Shown: positions 8,901 through 18,240 of the stretch, piece after piece
How the letters are laid out: each line of letters begins with the position of its first letter
Position numbering within the stretch: the stretch's first letter is position 1
Translations under genes and position numbers: made by a program
The notes under the pieces: model-generated
Seen by the model: the letters and a program-made list of their open reading frames with translations, nothing else
What the model was told of the DNA's origin: nothing
Databases searched by the model: none
NCBI RefSeq assembly: GCF_047717795.1
Contig: NZ_CP159808.1
Coordinates: 744,001 to 808,000, forward strand
Source of the DNA: Marisalimonas sp016777705
Lineage (GTDB): Bacteria > Pseudomonadota > Alphaproteobacteria > Puniceispirillales > Marisalimonadaceae
DNA: 64,000 nucleotides
Reading direction: 5' to 3'

Positions 8901-10343
8901 ATGTCACAAGAATATCCAAATACCCAACTATTTATAAATGGAGAATGGAGAGATTCTATATCAAAAGAAACTCTTGAAATAATAAATCCAGCTACAGAAG
9001 AAGTTATTGGTAAAGTTTCACACGCAAGAACACAAGATTTAGATATTGCTTTGGACGCTGCTAATAAAGCATTTACCGATTGGAAAAATGTTTCAGCATA
9101 TGAGCGTTCAAAGATATTGAGAAAAGCTGGTGACATTGTTCGAAGCAGAGCTGATCAAATTGCTAAGTTAATGACCTTAGAACAAGGTAAGCCACTAGTA
9201 GAAGCAAAAATGGAAACTTTAGGCGCAGCAGACTCGATTGATTGGTATGCTGAAGAAGGAAGAAGAGCTTATGGAAGAATTATACCTGCAAGAGCACAAG
9301 GTGTTTTTCAGTACGTTTTTAAGGAGCCGGTTGGAGTTGTTGCAGCTTTTACGCCTTGGAACTTTCCTTTAAACCAAGTAGTTAAAAAAGTAGCAGCTGC
9401 ATTTGCCGCTGGATGCACTGCCATAGTAAAAGGTCCAGAAGAAACTCCGGCAAGTGTTGCTGAATTGATTAAGGCATTTGACGAGGCTGGTATGCCTAAG
9501 GGGTCTATTAATCTTGTGTATGGCATCCCCGCTGAAATATCTTCATACTTAATAGCTCATCCAGTAATTAGAAAAGTTACTTTTACAGGATCAACAGCTG
9601 TTGGAAAGCAATTAGCCGCCCTTGCAGGAACTCATATGAAAAGAGCTACAATGGAACTTGGAGGTCATTCACCAGCTATTGTTTGTGAAGATGCAGATGT
9701 TAATGCGGCAGTAAAAATTCTTAGTGCTAATAAGTTTAGAAATGCTGGTCAGGTTTGTATTTCTCCAACAAGATTTTTAGTACATGACTCAGTTTATGAT
9801 CAGTTTGTTGATGGTTTTGTTAAACAAGCCGAAGCTTTAACTGTTGGAAATGGTCTAGATGAAGGCGTTAAAATGGGTCCTTTAGCTCATGATAGGCGAT
9901 TAACAGCTATTGAAGGATTTGTTGCTGATGCTGTTGAAAAAGGTGCAAACGTATTAACAGGAGGTAAACGTAAGGGTAATAATGGTTATTTCTTTGAACC
10001 TACAGTTATGACTAATGTTAGTAATGATTCAAGAATTATGAATGAAGAGCCATTTGGTCCTTTAGCTCCTATAAATTCTTTCAGCTCTATAGATGATGTA
10101 ATAGATGAAGCAAATAGACTAAACTATGGTTTAGCTGCTTATGCTTATACAAATTCAGCAAAGACAGCTCAGGATTTAGGTCAAGCTATAGAAAGTGGTC
10201 AGGTTTCTATTAATCATCATGGTTTAGGACTTGTTGACACACCTTTTGGAGGTGTTAAAGACTCTGGATATGGTTCAGAAGGAGGGCCAGAGGGACTAGA
10301 TGCATATATGACTACTAAATTAGTTTCACAAACTGGTTTATAA
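8901..10343 (+). CDS. NAD(P)-dependent aldehyde dehydrogenase (succinate-semialdehyde dehydrogenase-like)
   Basis: 480 residues. The ATG at 8901 is preceded by AGGGAG (8887-8892) at ideal distance; the GTG at 8892 overlaps that site and is rejected. The protein shows the aldehyde dehydrogenase core: FTPWNFPLNQ, KGPEETPAS, FTGSTAVGK (cofactor loop), MELGGHSP with the general-base glutamate, and NAGQVCISPTRF with the catalytic cysteine. Overall it looks most like the GabD/SSADH and alpha-ketoglutaric-semialdehyde group. It ends at a strong terminator. A role in the neighbouring sugar-acid catabolism is possible but not shown. Confidence 0.9.
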   Translation: MSQEYPNTQLFINGEWRDSISKETLEIINPATEEVIGKVSHARTQDLDIALDAANKAFTDWKNVSAYERSKILRKAGDIVRSRADQIAKLMTLEQGKPLVEAKMETLGAADSIDWYAEEGRRAYGRIIPARAQGVFQYVFKEPVGVVAAFTPWNFPLNQVVKKVAAAFAAGCTAIVKGPEETPASVAELIKAFDEAGMPKGSINLVYGIPAEISSYLIAHPVIRKVTFTGSTAVGKQLAALAGTHMKRATMELGGHSPAIVCEDADVNAAVKILSANKFRNAGQVCISPTRFLVHDSVYDQFVDGFVKQAEALTVGNGLDEGVKMGPLAHDRRLTAIEGFVADAVEKGANVLTGGKRKGNNGYFFEPTVMTNVSNDSRIMNEEPFGPLAPINSFSSIDDVIDEANRLNYGLAAYAYTNSAKTAQDLGQAIESGQVSINHHGLGLVDTPFGGVKDSGYGSEGGPEGLDAYMTTKLVSQTGL

Positions 10344-10363
10344 GTTCAATTAAATAAATATTT

Positions 10364-10392
10364 AAAAAGCAGTCTTCAAGACTGCTTTTTTT
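10364..10392 (+). terminator. Rho-independent terminator after the aldehyde dehydrogenase gene
   Basis: AAGCAGTCT and AGACTGCTT form a perfect hairpin with a three-base loop, flanked by A-tract and followed by a run of seven T. It separates the aldehyde dehydrogenase gene from the kinase/aldolase pair. Confidence 0.93.
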
Positions 10393-10472
10393 ATATCTTA
10401 TTAAGTTAAATTAAAATAAGTTTAGATTTTATAATGTGTATATATTTTTTTATATATTAATAAGGTAAAAAT

Positions 10473-11360
10473 TTGAATAAATGGATTGCTGTTGATTGGG
10501 GTACAAGTTCGTTCCGCGCCTATTTAATAAAAAATAATATAGTTTCTGAACGTATTGAGACAAAAGACGGGATGAAATTTATAAATAATAATAGTTTTGA
10601 AAAAACATTTATTAATTTAATCGAAAATTGGTTAGATGATTATCAAACTATTGAGGTCTTGGCTAGTGGCATGGTTGGAGCACGTCAAGGTTGGTCTGAG
10701 GCACCTTATCAAGAAACTCCCTGTGATCTAAATAATATTAAATTTATATCACCATTGATAAATGATAATCGTATTGCTCTCAAAATTTTTTCTGGCATTT
10801 CACAAATTGATCAACCTGATGTAATGAGGGGGGAAGAAACTCAAGTTGCAGGATTTTTTCATGAAAACCCTAATTTTGAAGGATCTATCTGCTTGCCTGG
10901 AACACACAGCAAATGGATTAAGGTAAAAGATCAAAATATAGTAAAATTTCAAACTTTCATGACTGGTGAATTATTTGAAGTGATTTCACAAAATACAGTG
11001 CTTATGCATAGTGTTAAATCTAATAAGACTGATCAAGAAGAACTGTTAAAATCAGTTGATCTTATTTTTAAGAACCCAAGTCTTTTTGGAAATGCTCTAT
11101 TTAAATTAAGGGCTGACGATTTAATAAATTCAAGGAATAAGATTATTTATAAATCTAGGTTGTCAGGTTATTTATTGGGTCTAGAGTTATTAGGGAGCAT
11201 AGATTATTGGAAGAAAAGCAAGATAGCATTAATAGGAAATAAAGAATTAAACAAATTATATAGCTATGTTTTAAAAGATAAGGTGTCATCAATAGTTTTT
11301 TATGAAGCTGAAGATATGACACTCAAAGGTTTAAAGTATTTTAAAGAAAAAATAAAATAA
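10473..11360 (+). CDS. dgoK: 2-dehydro-3-deoxygalactonokinase
   Basis: 295 residues, close to the usual 290-300. The start is TTG at 10473. The N-terminal phosphate-1 motif DWGTSSFRAYLI (8-19) of the sugar-kinase/ASKHA fold is typical of DgoK, as are LASGMVGARQGW (about 62-73) and LPGTHSKWI (about 143-151). It phosphorylates 2-keto-3-deoxygalactonate at the 6-position with ATP, the step before aldol cleavage in the De Ley-Doudoroff route. The aldolase gene follows 9 nt later, so they form an operon behind a terminator. Dehydratase and dehydrogenase of the pathway are not in the window. Confidence 0.92.
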   Translation: MNKWIAVDWGTSSFRAYLIKNNIVSERIETKDGMKFINNNSFEKTFINLIENWLDDYQTIEVLASGMVGARQGWSEAPYQETPCDLNNIKFISPLINDNRIALKIFSGISQIDQPDVMRGEETQVAGFFHENPNFEGSICLPGTHSKWIKVKDQNIVKFQTFMTGELFEVISQNTVLMHSVKSNKTDQEELLKSVDLIFKNPSLFGNALFKLRADDLINSRNKIIYKSRLSGYLLGLELLGSIDYWKKSKIALIGNKELNKLYSYVLKDKVSSIVFYEAEDMTLKGLKYFKEKIK

Positions 11361-11369
11361 GGATACGTT

Positions 11370-12002
11370 TTGTTAAATAAGAATAATATATTTAATTCAA
11401 GAAGACCTCTAATTGCTATTTTAAGAGGTATAACTCCTCTGGAGGCAGAGAGTGTTTCAGATGTTTTAATTGAGGCTGGAATAAAAATTATTGAAGTTCC
11501 TTTGAATTCACCTAAACCTTATGAAACGATTGAAAGAATGGTAAAATTTCATGGGGATAAAGGTATTTTTGGAGCAGGAACAGTTTTAAAAGATGACGAG
11601 GTGTCCAAGGTTGCAGATGCAGGTGGTAACATCATAGTTTCACCAAACTCAAATCCTTTAATAATTAAGAAGACAAAGGACTTGAATATGCTTAGTCTTC
11701 CTGGAGTTTTTACAGCCTCGGAATGTTTTCAGGCACTAGATGCGGGTGCGGATGGTTTAAAGTTTTTTCCTGCTTCACTTTTGAAACCTAAAAATTTTAA
11801 GGCATTATCTGCAGTATTGCCTAATGATATTATTTCAGTTGCTGTTGGAGGTATAGATGAAATTAGTTTTTCTTCTTGGATTGAAGTTAATATTACCGGT
11901 TTTGGTTTAGGTTCAAATTTATATAAGCCAGGTATGTTAATAGACGATATTCAAGCTAAAGCAGAAAAAATTGTTAAAGCCTATGATAATACTGTAAAAT
12001 AG
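11370..12002 (+). CDS. dgoA: 2-dehydro-3-deoxy-6-phosphogalactonate aldolase
   Basis: 210 residues, a class I KDPG/KDPGal aldolase. It splits 2-keto-3-deoxy-6-phosphogalactonate into pyruvate and glyceraldehyde 3-phosphate. AILRGITPLEAE (16-27) gives the active-site arginine and glutamate; GADGLKFFPA has the Schiff-base lysine at residue 131; VGGID near 168 closes the phosphate site. TTG start at 11370 with AAGGA upstream. Pairing with dgoK makes the galactonate form more likely than KDPG aldolase (Eda). Confidence 0.92.
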   Translation: MLNKNNIFNSRRPLIAILRGITPLEAESVSDVLIEAGIKIIEVPLNSPKPYETIERMVKFHGDKGIFGAGTVLKDDEVSKVADAGGNIIVSPNSNPLIIKKTKDLNMLSLPGVFTASECFQALDAGADGLKFFPASLLKPKNFKALSAVLPNDIISVAVGGIDEISFSSWIEVNITGFGLGSNLYKPGMLIDDIQAKAEKIVKAYDNTVK

Positions 12003-12032
12003 TTCTTATTAAATTGTTAATGTAATAAAAAA

Positions 12033-13682
12033 ATGTCTGATGATTATAAAGAAATGAAAAATAATAAAGAAGATTTAGATTTTTTAGAAGATTTACTTCA
12101 TCCAATAGAATTAAGACGTGATTTATTAATTGAACATTTACATATAATTCAAGATTACTATGGGTTTCTTTCTGAAAAAAACCTCACACTATTATCAAAA
12201 TTACTTAAAATCAGTAAGGTAGAAGTATATGAAGTAGCGTCATTTTATGCTCATTTTGACATAGTTAAAAATAATGAAGTTCCTCCTCCTAATATGACCA
12301 TTAGAGTATGTAACTCATTATCTTGTGAAATTTCGGGGTCTAGCGAGTTAGAAGCTCAATTACTTGAAAATTATAATAGTAAAGAAGTTAGAATTTTAAA
12401 AGCTCCTTGTATGGGTAGATGTTTTGCTGCTCCAACAGTTGAAATAGGTCATTACCATGTTGATAATGCAGATATCAATAAAATTAGAGACGCTATAAAA
12501 AACAATAGAATAAAGCCAGAAATTCCAGATTATGAAAATTTTGAAAATTATATAAATAAAGGAGGATATAAAAAATTCAGTGAAATTATTTCTAATATAA
12601 ATGGTGATAATTGGTATGATGATTTAATAAAATCTGATCTCAGGGGATTAGGTGGAGCTGGCTTTAGAACAGCTAAAAAATGGCAACTTGTCTCTAACGA
12701 ACAAGGTCCAAGATATCTTGCTGTTAATGGAGATGAAGGTGAACCTGGTACTTTTAAAGACAGGCACTATTTAGAAACAGAGCCACATATGTTTTTAGAA
12801 GGAATGTTAATAGCTTCCTTAGCCATCTCAGCTGAAAAATGTTTTATTTATATTAGAGATGAGTATCCAGCTATTTTAAAGATACTAAAAGAAGAAATTA
12901 GAAAACTCGAAGATAATAATATAATAAGCAAACATTATATAGACGTTCGTAGAGGAGCAGGAGCTTATATATGTGGTGAAGAAAGTGCCATGATTGAGAG
13001 CATTGAAGGTAAAAGAGGATTGCCTCGGCACCGACCGCCTTTTGTTGGCCAAGTAGGTGTTTTTGGACGTCCTACATTAGTTCATAATGTTGAAACACTC
13101 TATTGGGTGTCTAAAATTATGAGAGATGGTTCACATGTTTTTAACAATACAATTAAAAATGATCGTATAGGTTTAAGAAGTTATTCCGTCTCTGGAAGGG
13201 TAAAAAAACCAGGCTTATATCTTCTTCCCTCAGGTTCAACCATTTTAGATATAATTGATTCAGCAGGAGGGATGAGTGAAGGCCATACCTTTAAGGCGTA
13301 CCAGCCAGGAGGAGCATCCTCAGGACTTTTACCAGCTTCTTTAAATAATGTTCCTTTAGATTTTGATACCTTAAACGAACATAATACATTTATTGGCTCT
13401 GCTGCAGTGGTAATACTTTCAAATCAAGATAAAATCAGACAAGTTGCCTTAAATATGATTGAGTTTTTTAAAGCAGAAAGCTGTGGTCAATGCACACCTT
13501 GTAGAGTTGGTTGTGAAAAAGCAGTAACTATAATGAATGAACAAGAATGGGACATTGAACTTCTAGAAGATCTTTGTGAAGTCATGGAAAGTTCGTCAAT
13601 TTGTGGATTAGGTCAAGCTGCAACAAACCCAATTAGATCAAGTATAAAATACTTTCCAGATGAGATAAAAAATCATGCCTGA
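12033..13682 (+). CDS. fdsB: NAD-dependent formate dehydrogenase, fused gamma+beta subunit (FdsG-FdsB)
   Basis: 549 residues. Residues about 20-160 are a NuoE/FdsG-type thioredoxin-like domain with the [2Fe-2S] cysteines C93, C98, C126 and C130. The rest is NuoF/FdsB-like: GLGGAGFRTAKKW and NGDEGEPGTFKDR for FMN/NADH, RRGAGAYICGEESAMIES, and the [4Fe-4S] site CGQCTPCRVGC with a later cysteine in SSSICGLG. The two are separate genes in Rhodobacter capsulatus FdsGBA and Cupriavidus, so this is a fusion. It passes electrons from FdsA to NAD+. It overlaps fdsA by 8 nt, indicating translational coupling. Confidence 0.92.
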   Translation: MSDDYKEMKNNKEDLDFLEDLLHPIELRRDLLIEHLHIIQDYYGFLSEKNLTLLSKLLKISKVEVYEVASFYAHFDIVKNNEVPPPNMTIRVCNSLSCEISGSSELEAQLLENYNSKEVRILKAPCMGRCFAAPTVEIGHYHVDNADINKIRDAIKNNRIKPEIPDYENFENYINKGGYKKFSEIISNINGDNWYDDLIKSDLRGLGGAGFRTAKKWQLVSNEQGPRYLAVNGDEGEPGTFKDRHYLETEPHMFLEGMLIASLAISAEKCFIYIRDEYPAILKILKEEIRKLEDNNIISKHYIDVRRGAGAYICGEESAMIESIEGKRGLPRHRPPFVGQVGVFGRPTLVHNVETLYWVSKIMRDGSHVFNNTIKNDRIGLRSYSVSGRVKKPGLYLLPSGSTILDIIDSAGGMSEGHTFKAYQPGGASSGLLPASLNNVPLDFDTLNEHNTFIGSAAVVILSNQDKIRQVALNMIEFFKAESCGQCTPCRVGCEKAVTIMNEQEWDIELLEDLCEVMESSSICGLGQAATNPIRSSIKYFPDEIKNHA

Positions 13683-16431
13683 TTTGGTTAAGTTTTTCAT
13701 TAATGGTAAAGCTGTTACAGCAAGTGAAGATGAGAGTATATGGGAAGTTTCCAAAAGAGAGGGTAATTCTATTCCTCATTTGTGTCACAGTAATAAACTA
13801 GGTTATGAAGCTGATGGTAATTGTAGATCTTGTGTGGTGGAAATCAAAGGTGAAAGAACATTAGCTGCATCTTGCATAAGAAAACCGTCTAATGGCATGG
13901 AAGTAATAACAAATAATGACAAAGTTGAAAAATCTCAAAAATTAGTCTTAGAACTTTTGTTGTCTGATCAGCCAGAAAAAGAAAAGTCTCATAATCAAAA
14001 AAGCCATTTCTGGGAAATTCTTCAGACTAATCAAATATCAAAAACAAGATTTCCAAAGAAAGATTCAAAAATTGTTCCTTCGTTGGATAACAGTCATCCG
14101 GCAATGACTGTTGCATTGGATGCTTGTATCCAGTGTGGATTATGTATTAGAGCGTGTAGAGATGTACAGGTCAATGATGTGCTAGGAATGTCTGGAAGAG
14201 GGACAAATAGTTACCCTGTTTTTGACTTTGATGATTTGATGGGATCGAGTAGTTGCGTTGGTTGTGGAGAATGTGTTCAAGCTTGTCCTACTGGGGCATT
14301 AATGGAAACTGCTCTATTAGATGACAATAATGTTCAAACAGTTTTTCCTGACAAGCACATAAAAAGTTTATGTCCATTTTGTGGAGTAGGCTGTCAGACT
14401 AACGTAAGTGTAAAAGATAATTCAATAGTTGCAGTCAATGGAGATAATGGACCAGCAAATGAAAATAGATTATGTGTAAAAGGTCGTTTTGGATTTGATT
14501 ATATTAACAGTCCATTAAGGTTAACAGAACCTTTGATAAGAATAGATAAAAAATCTAAAGTATGGGATCTAACAATAGAGAGTAAGGATGTTTATAAATA
14601 TTTTAGAAAAGCTTCATGGGAAGAAGCTTTAGGTTATTCATCGAAAAAATTTAATTCAATTTTGAATAATAACCCAGTTAACTCTTTAGCTGGATTTGGC
14701 TCTGCCAAAGGCTCTAACGAAGAAGCTTATTTATTTCAAAAATTAATCAGAACTGGTTTTAAGACTAATAATGTAGATCATTGTACTCGTCTATGCCACG
14801 CGTCTTCCGTCGCAGCATTACTTCAATCTGTTGGCTCTGCTGCCGTAACAGCACCATTTACAGCAGCTAAAGATGCAGAATGTATTATAGTAATTGGTGC
14901 AAGGCCTGAACAAAATCATCCTGTAGCGGCTTCATATTTAAAACAAGCTGTTAAGAATGGATCAAAGCTAATTATAATGGACCCTAGAAAGCAAAACCTT
15001 TCTAGATATGCAACACACCATTTACAATTTAATCCAGGCCAGGATTTATCATTATTGAATGCAATGATTTATACAATCATTGAAGAGGGTCTAATTGATG
15101 AAGATTATGTTAAAAATAATACAGAAGGTTTTGAACTTTTAGAGAAAGAAATTAAAAGTTTTAACCCTCAAATAATGGAAAAAATATGTGGAATTAATTC
15201 AGAAATTATTAGAGAAGTTGCAAGATTATACGCAAAATCTAAAACCTCAATTATTTTTTGGGGTATGGGTATTTCTCAGCATGTGCATGGAACGCAGAAT
15301 GCTTTTTGCTTAATAAATTTAGCTTTAATTACAGGTCAAGTTGGAAGAGATGGGACAGGATTACATCCGCTTCGAGGTCAAAATAATGTTCAAGGTGCTT
15401 CAGATGCTGGTTTGATACCTATGTCATATCCTGATTACCAAAGAGTAGATATTAATAAAAATCTATCAGAAATGGAAAGTTTTTGGAATGCTACTTTGGA
15501 TCCTAATGAAGGTAAAACAGTAGTTGAAATTATAGAAGATATATATTCGAATAAAATTAAAGGCTTGTATGTTCAAGGTGAAAACCCTGCTATGTCTGAT
15601 CCAGATCAAAATCATGCAAGAAAGGCCTTAGCAAAATTAGAACATTTAGTTGTTCAAGATATTTTTATGACTGAAACAGCATGGTACGCTGATGTTATTT
15701 TACCTGCATCTGCTCATGCTGAAAAGAATGGAACATATACAAATACTAACAGACAAGTTCAATTAGGAAGAGCTGTTGTAAAGACACCTGAAAATGTAAA
15801 ACAAGATTGGTGGATAATTCAAGAAATAGCTAAAAGGATGGGGTTAGATTGGAATTATCAATCGCCAAAAGATATCTTTAATGAAATGAAACTAATCATG
15901 CCTTCTTTAAATAATATATCATGGGAAAGATTAGAAAGAGATGGTTTTGTCACTTATCCAGTAGAAAGTGAATTTGAATTAGGTCAAGACATTATTTTTA
16001 ATGATGGATTTCCTACACTAAATAAATTAGCAAAAATCACTCCTACTAAATTAATAATGCCAAATGATGAATTAAGTAAAGAATTTCCATTAGTTTTATC
16101 TACTGGTAGATTGCTAGAGCATTGGCACACAGGCACTATGACTAGAAAAGCAATAATATTAGATAAATTAGAGCCTGACCCTATTATTTTCATGAATGAA
16201 ATTGACAGTAAACTCTATGATTTGGACTTGAATAGGAAGGTGAAAATCAAAACCAGGAGAGGTGAAATGAGTATTAATATACGATTAGATGATGATCTTC
16301 TGCCAGGAATGATTTTCTTACCATTTTGTTTTAAAGAGGCCGCAGCAAATATTTTAACTAATTCCACTTTAGATCCTATTGGAAAGATCCCTGAGTTAAA
16401 ATTTAGTGCAGCTAGTGTTCATCAAAATTAA
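13675..16431 (+). CDS. fdsA: Formate dehydrogenase alpha subunit, molybdenum bis-MGD enzyme (FdsA)
   Basis: 918 residues. The N-terminus has a NuoG-like [2Fe-2S] domain (C37, C50, C53, C67). Two [4Fe-4S] ferredoxin sites follow (CIQCGLCIRAC and CVGCGECVQAC), then the cluster next to the cofactor (CPFCGVGC). The catalytic region VDHCTRLCHASSV holds the Cys-His pair that marks formate dehydrogenases; cysteine rather than selenocysteine is coded. The C-terminal molybdopterin-binding domain is complete (STGRLLEHWHTGTMTRK). It oxidises formate to CO2 in the cytoplasm. The FdhD-type sulfurtransferase needed for activation and a delta subunit are not seen here. Confidence 0.94.
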   Translation: MPDLVKFFINGKAVTASEDESIWEVSKREGNSIPHLCHSNKLGYEADGNCRSCVVEIKGERTLAASCIRKPSNGMEVITNNDKVEKSQKLVLELLLSDQPEKEKSHNQKSHFWEILQTNQISKTRFPKKDSKIVPSLDNSHPAMTVALDACIQCGLCIRACRDVQVNDVLGMSGRGTNSYPVFDFDDLMGSSSCVGCGECVQACPTGALMETALLDDNNVQTVFPDKHIKSLCPFCGVGCQTNVSVKDNSIVAVNGDNGPANENRLCVKGRFGFDYINSPLRLTEPLIRIDKKSKVWDLTIESKDVYKYFRKASWEEALGYSSKKFNSILNNNPVNSLAGFGSAKGSNEEAYLFQKLIRTGFKTNNVDHCTRLCHASSVAALLQSVGSAAVTAPFTAAKDAECIIVIGARPEQNHPVAASYLKQAVKNGSKLIIMDPRKQNLSRYATHHLQFNPGQDLSLLNAMIYTIIEEGLIDEDYVKNNTEGFELLEKEIKSFNPQIMEKICGINSEIIREVARLYAKSKTSIIFWGMGISQHVHGTQNAFCLINLALITGQVGRDGTGLHPLRGQNNVQGASDAGLIPMSYPDYQRVDINKNLSEMESFWNATLDPNEGKTVVEIIEDIYSNKIKGLYVQGENPAMSDPDQNHARKALAKLEHLVVQDIFMTETAWYADVILPASAHAEKNGTYTNTNRQVQLGRAVVKTPENVKQDWWIIQEIAKRMGLDWNYQSPKDIFNEMKLIMPSLNNISWERLERDGFVTYPVESEFELGQDIIFNDGFPTLNKLAKITPTKLIMPNDELSKEFPLVLSTGRLLEHWHTGTMTRKAIILDKLEPDPIIFMNEIDSKLYDLDLNRKVKIKTRRGEMSINIRLDDDLLPGMIFLPFCFKEAAANILTNSTLDPIGKIPELKFSAASVHQN

Positions 16432-16487
16432 AATTTAGAAGAAACTTACTTAAATAATTTTTTTATTTTACTTAATTATTAAATATG

Positions 16488-16514
16488 TTAACTAAATAGT
16501 TTACTAGGAAACTA
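16488..16514 (+). promoter_or_regulatory. Candidate MarR-family operator
   Basis: Two overlapping inverted repeats lie just upstream of the MarR-like gene: TTAACTA-AA-TAGTTTA (16488-16503, one mismatch) and TAGTTT-6 nt-AAACTA (16497-16514, perfect). Half-site size and position fit autoregulation by a MarR dimer. Inferred from position only. Confidence 0.5.
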
Positions 16515-16538
16515 ATTTGTTCATTATGGTGGTTTTTT

Positions 16539-16973
16539 TTGCAAGAAAACTTTGAGGAAAATATAGGATTGTTAATACACGATGTAGCTAGGTTATTGAG
16601 AGTATTATATGATAGGCAAATGGCATCCATAGGTCTAACAAGATCACAGTGGTGGCTTTTAACATATCTACGATTTAGAGATGGAATAAATCAGTCTGAA
16701 TTAGGTGTGCTTATGGATATAGAAAAAGCACCTCTGAGTAGATTAATAGACCGAATGGAATTAAAGGGATGGATCGTAAGAAAAGTTGATGGCAAAGACG
16801 GTCGAATTAAAAATATTTATTTATCTGATAATGTTAAGCCACTTATAGAATCTATGAGAAAAAAAGCTGCCGAGTATAGACAGGAATCTCTATCAATCTT
16901 GAAAACTGAAGACCTCAAAAAATTAACAGAACTACTTCAAACTCTTAAACAAGATTTATCGTCTAAAATATAA
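16539..16973 (+). CDS. MarR-family transcriptional regulator (EmrR-like)
   Basis: 144 residues with the winged-helix layout of MarR: dimerisation helix, LTRSQWWLLTYLRF, INQSELGVLMDIEKAPLSRLIDRMELKGWIV recognition helix, then the wing DGKDGRIKNIYLSD. Start is TTG at 16539. The next two genes encode an adaptor and a DHA2 exporter 18 nt and a few nt downstream, so this is an emrRAB-like operon, where the regulator normally represses its own operon until a small lipophilic compound binds. The effector is unknown. Confidence 0.88.
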   Translation: MQENFEENIGLLIHDVARLLRVLYDRQMASIGLTRSQWWLLTYLRFRDGINQSELGVLMDIEKAPLSRLIDRMELKGWIVRKVDGKDGRIKNIYLSDNVKPLIESMRKKAAEYRQESLSILKTEDLKKLTELLQTLKQDLSSKI

Positions 16974-16991
16974 TAAAGGAAATTCAAAAAA

Positions 16992-18233
16992 ATGCAGGAC
17001 GAAACAGATAAAGAAAAGAAATTTAAGAGATTTATTCTTTTAATATTCATTCCATTAATGACGATAATGTTTATTTTAGGATTTTTTTATTCTCTAGGAA
17101 GATACATAACAACAGAGAACGCTTATATCAAAGCGCCAATTATATCTATCCAGTCTCAAATACCAGGAAGAGTTAAGACGGTGTTTGTAAAAGATAACCA
17201 ACAAGTAAAAAAAGGACAAAAACTTTTCAAAATTGATACAGCAAAACTTAAACTTGATTTATCTGAACAGAAACAAAATTTATTAACAATTAAAAAAGAA
17301 ATAGATAATAGAAAATCGAAATATAACGAAGCAAGAGAAGAAATAAAATTAGCAGAAGAAGAAATTAAATACTATTTGTTAGAAATGCGAAGGGCTAAAT
17401 CTCTAATTAATGTTGAAATAAAACTTGCTGAAGAAAAAGTAAAGTATCACCAACTAGAATTTAACAGAATTAAAAATCTAGTAAACAAGGGTGTTGGTTT
17501 AAAAAGTAAATTGGATGAAGAACAATACTTATACCAATCGGCTATTAATAATTTAAAAGCTGTAAAACTTAATAGTAATTTTGAAGAAATTAAACATTCT
17601 TATACATCCTCAAAGCAAAAACTAAATATTATTAATGATAAAGCTAAGACAATTTTAACTACGCTTAATGGAGATGCAGAGTTAAAATTTGAAGAACACC
17701 CTTTGTATTTAAAACATTTAAGTAAATTAGAGCAAATAAGTTTTGATATAGAGCAATCTACAATTTTTGCAGAACAAGATGGAATAATTGCAAAAATGAA
17801 TTTAGAAGAAGGAGAATATATAGATATAGGGAAAGTTCTTTTTGCAATTGTCGATGAAAAAAATGCTTGGTTAGAAGCTAATTTAAAAGAAACAGAACTA
17901 ACTAATATAAAAGTTAATCAATCAGCCGTTTTTACGCCTGATGCTTATCCAAATAATAGCTGGAATGCAAAAATTGAGAGTATAAGTCCAGCAACTGGCT
18001 CAGAGTTTTCAATTTTACCACCTCAAAATTCTTCTGGAAACTGGGTAAAAGTAGTTCAAAGAGTTCCCGTTAAAATAGCTATAGGCTCATCAATTATTAA
18101 TGAGAATATACAAAATAATTCTAAAAAAGATCTTCGAGTTGGTATGACCGTTTCAGTTACGATTGATACAAAATATAAAAGGGATGTTCCTTTTATAATC
18201 AGACCTTTTTCATATTTCTTTGAATTGTTTTGA
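16992..18233 (+). CDS. emrA: HlyD/EmrA-family periplasmic adaptor of a tripartite efflux pump
   Basis: 413 residues with one N-terminal membrane anchor (about 13-35), then the biotinyl-lipoyl half GRVKTVFVKDNQQVKKGQKLFKID split in the usual way, a long charged alpha-helical hairpin (about 95-235), and the second lipoyl half AEQDGIIAKMNLEEGEYI, followed by the beta-barrel domain. It should connect the inner-membrane exporter to an outer-membrane channel. No TolC-like gene is in the window. Confidence 0.88.
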   Translation: MQDETDKEKKFKRFILLIFIPLMTIMFILGFFYSLGRYITTENAYIKAPIISIQSQIPGRVKTVFVKDNQQVKKGQKLFKIDTAKLKLDLSEQKQNLLTIKKEIDNRKSKYNEAREEIKLAEEEIKYYLLEMRRAKSLINVEIKLAEEKVKYHQLEFNRIKNLVNKGVGLKSKLDEEQYLYQSAINNLKAVKLNSNFEEIKHSYTSSKQKLNIINDKAKTILTTLNGDAELKFEEHPLYLKHLSKLEQISFDIEQSTIFAEQDGIIAKMNLEEGEYIDIGKVLFAIVDEKNAWLEANLKETELTNIKVNQSAVFTPDAYPNNSWNAKIESISPATGSEFSILPPQNSSGNWVKVVQRVPVKIAIGSSIINENIQNNSKKDLRVGMTVSVTIDTKYKRDVPFIIRPFSYFFELF

Positions 18234-18240
18234 GATAATA

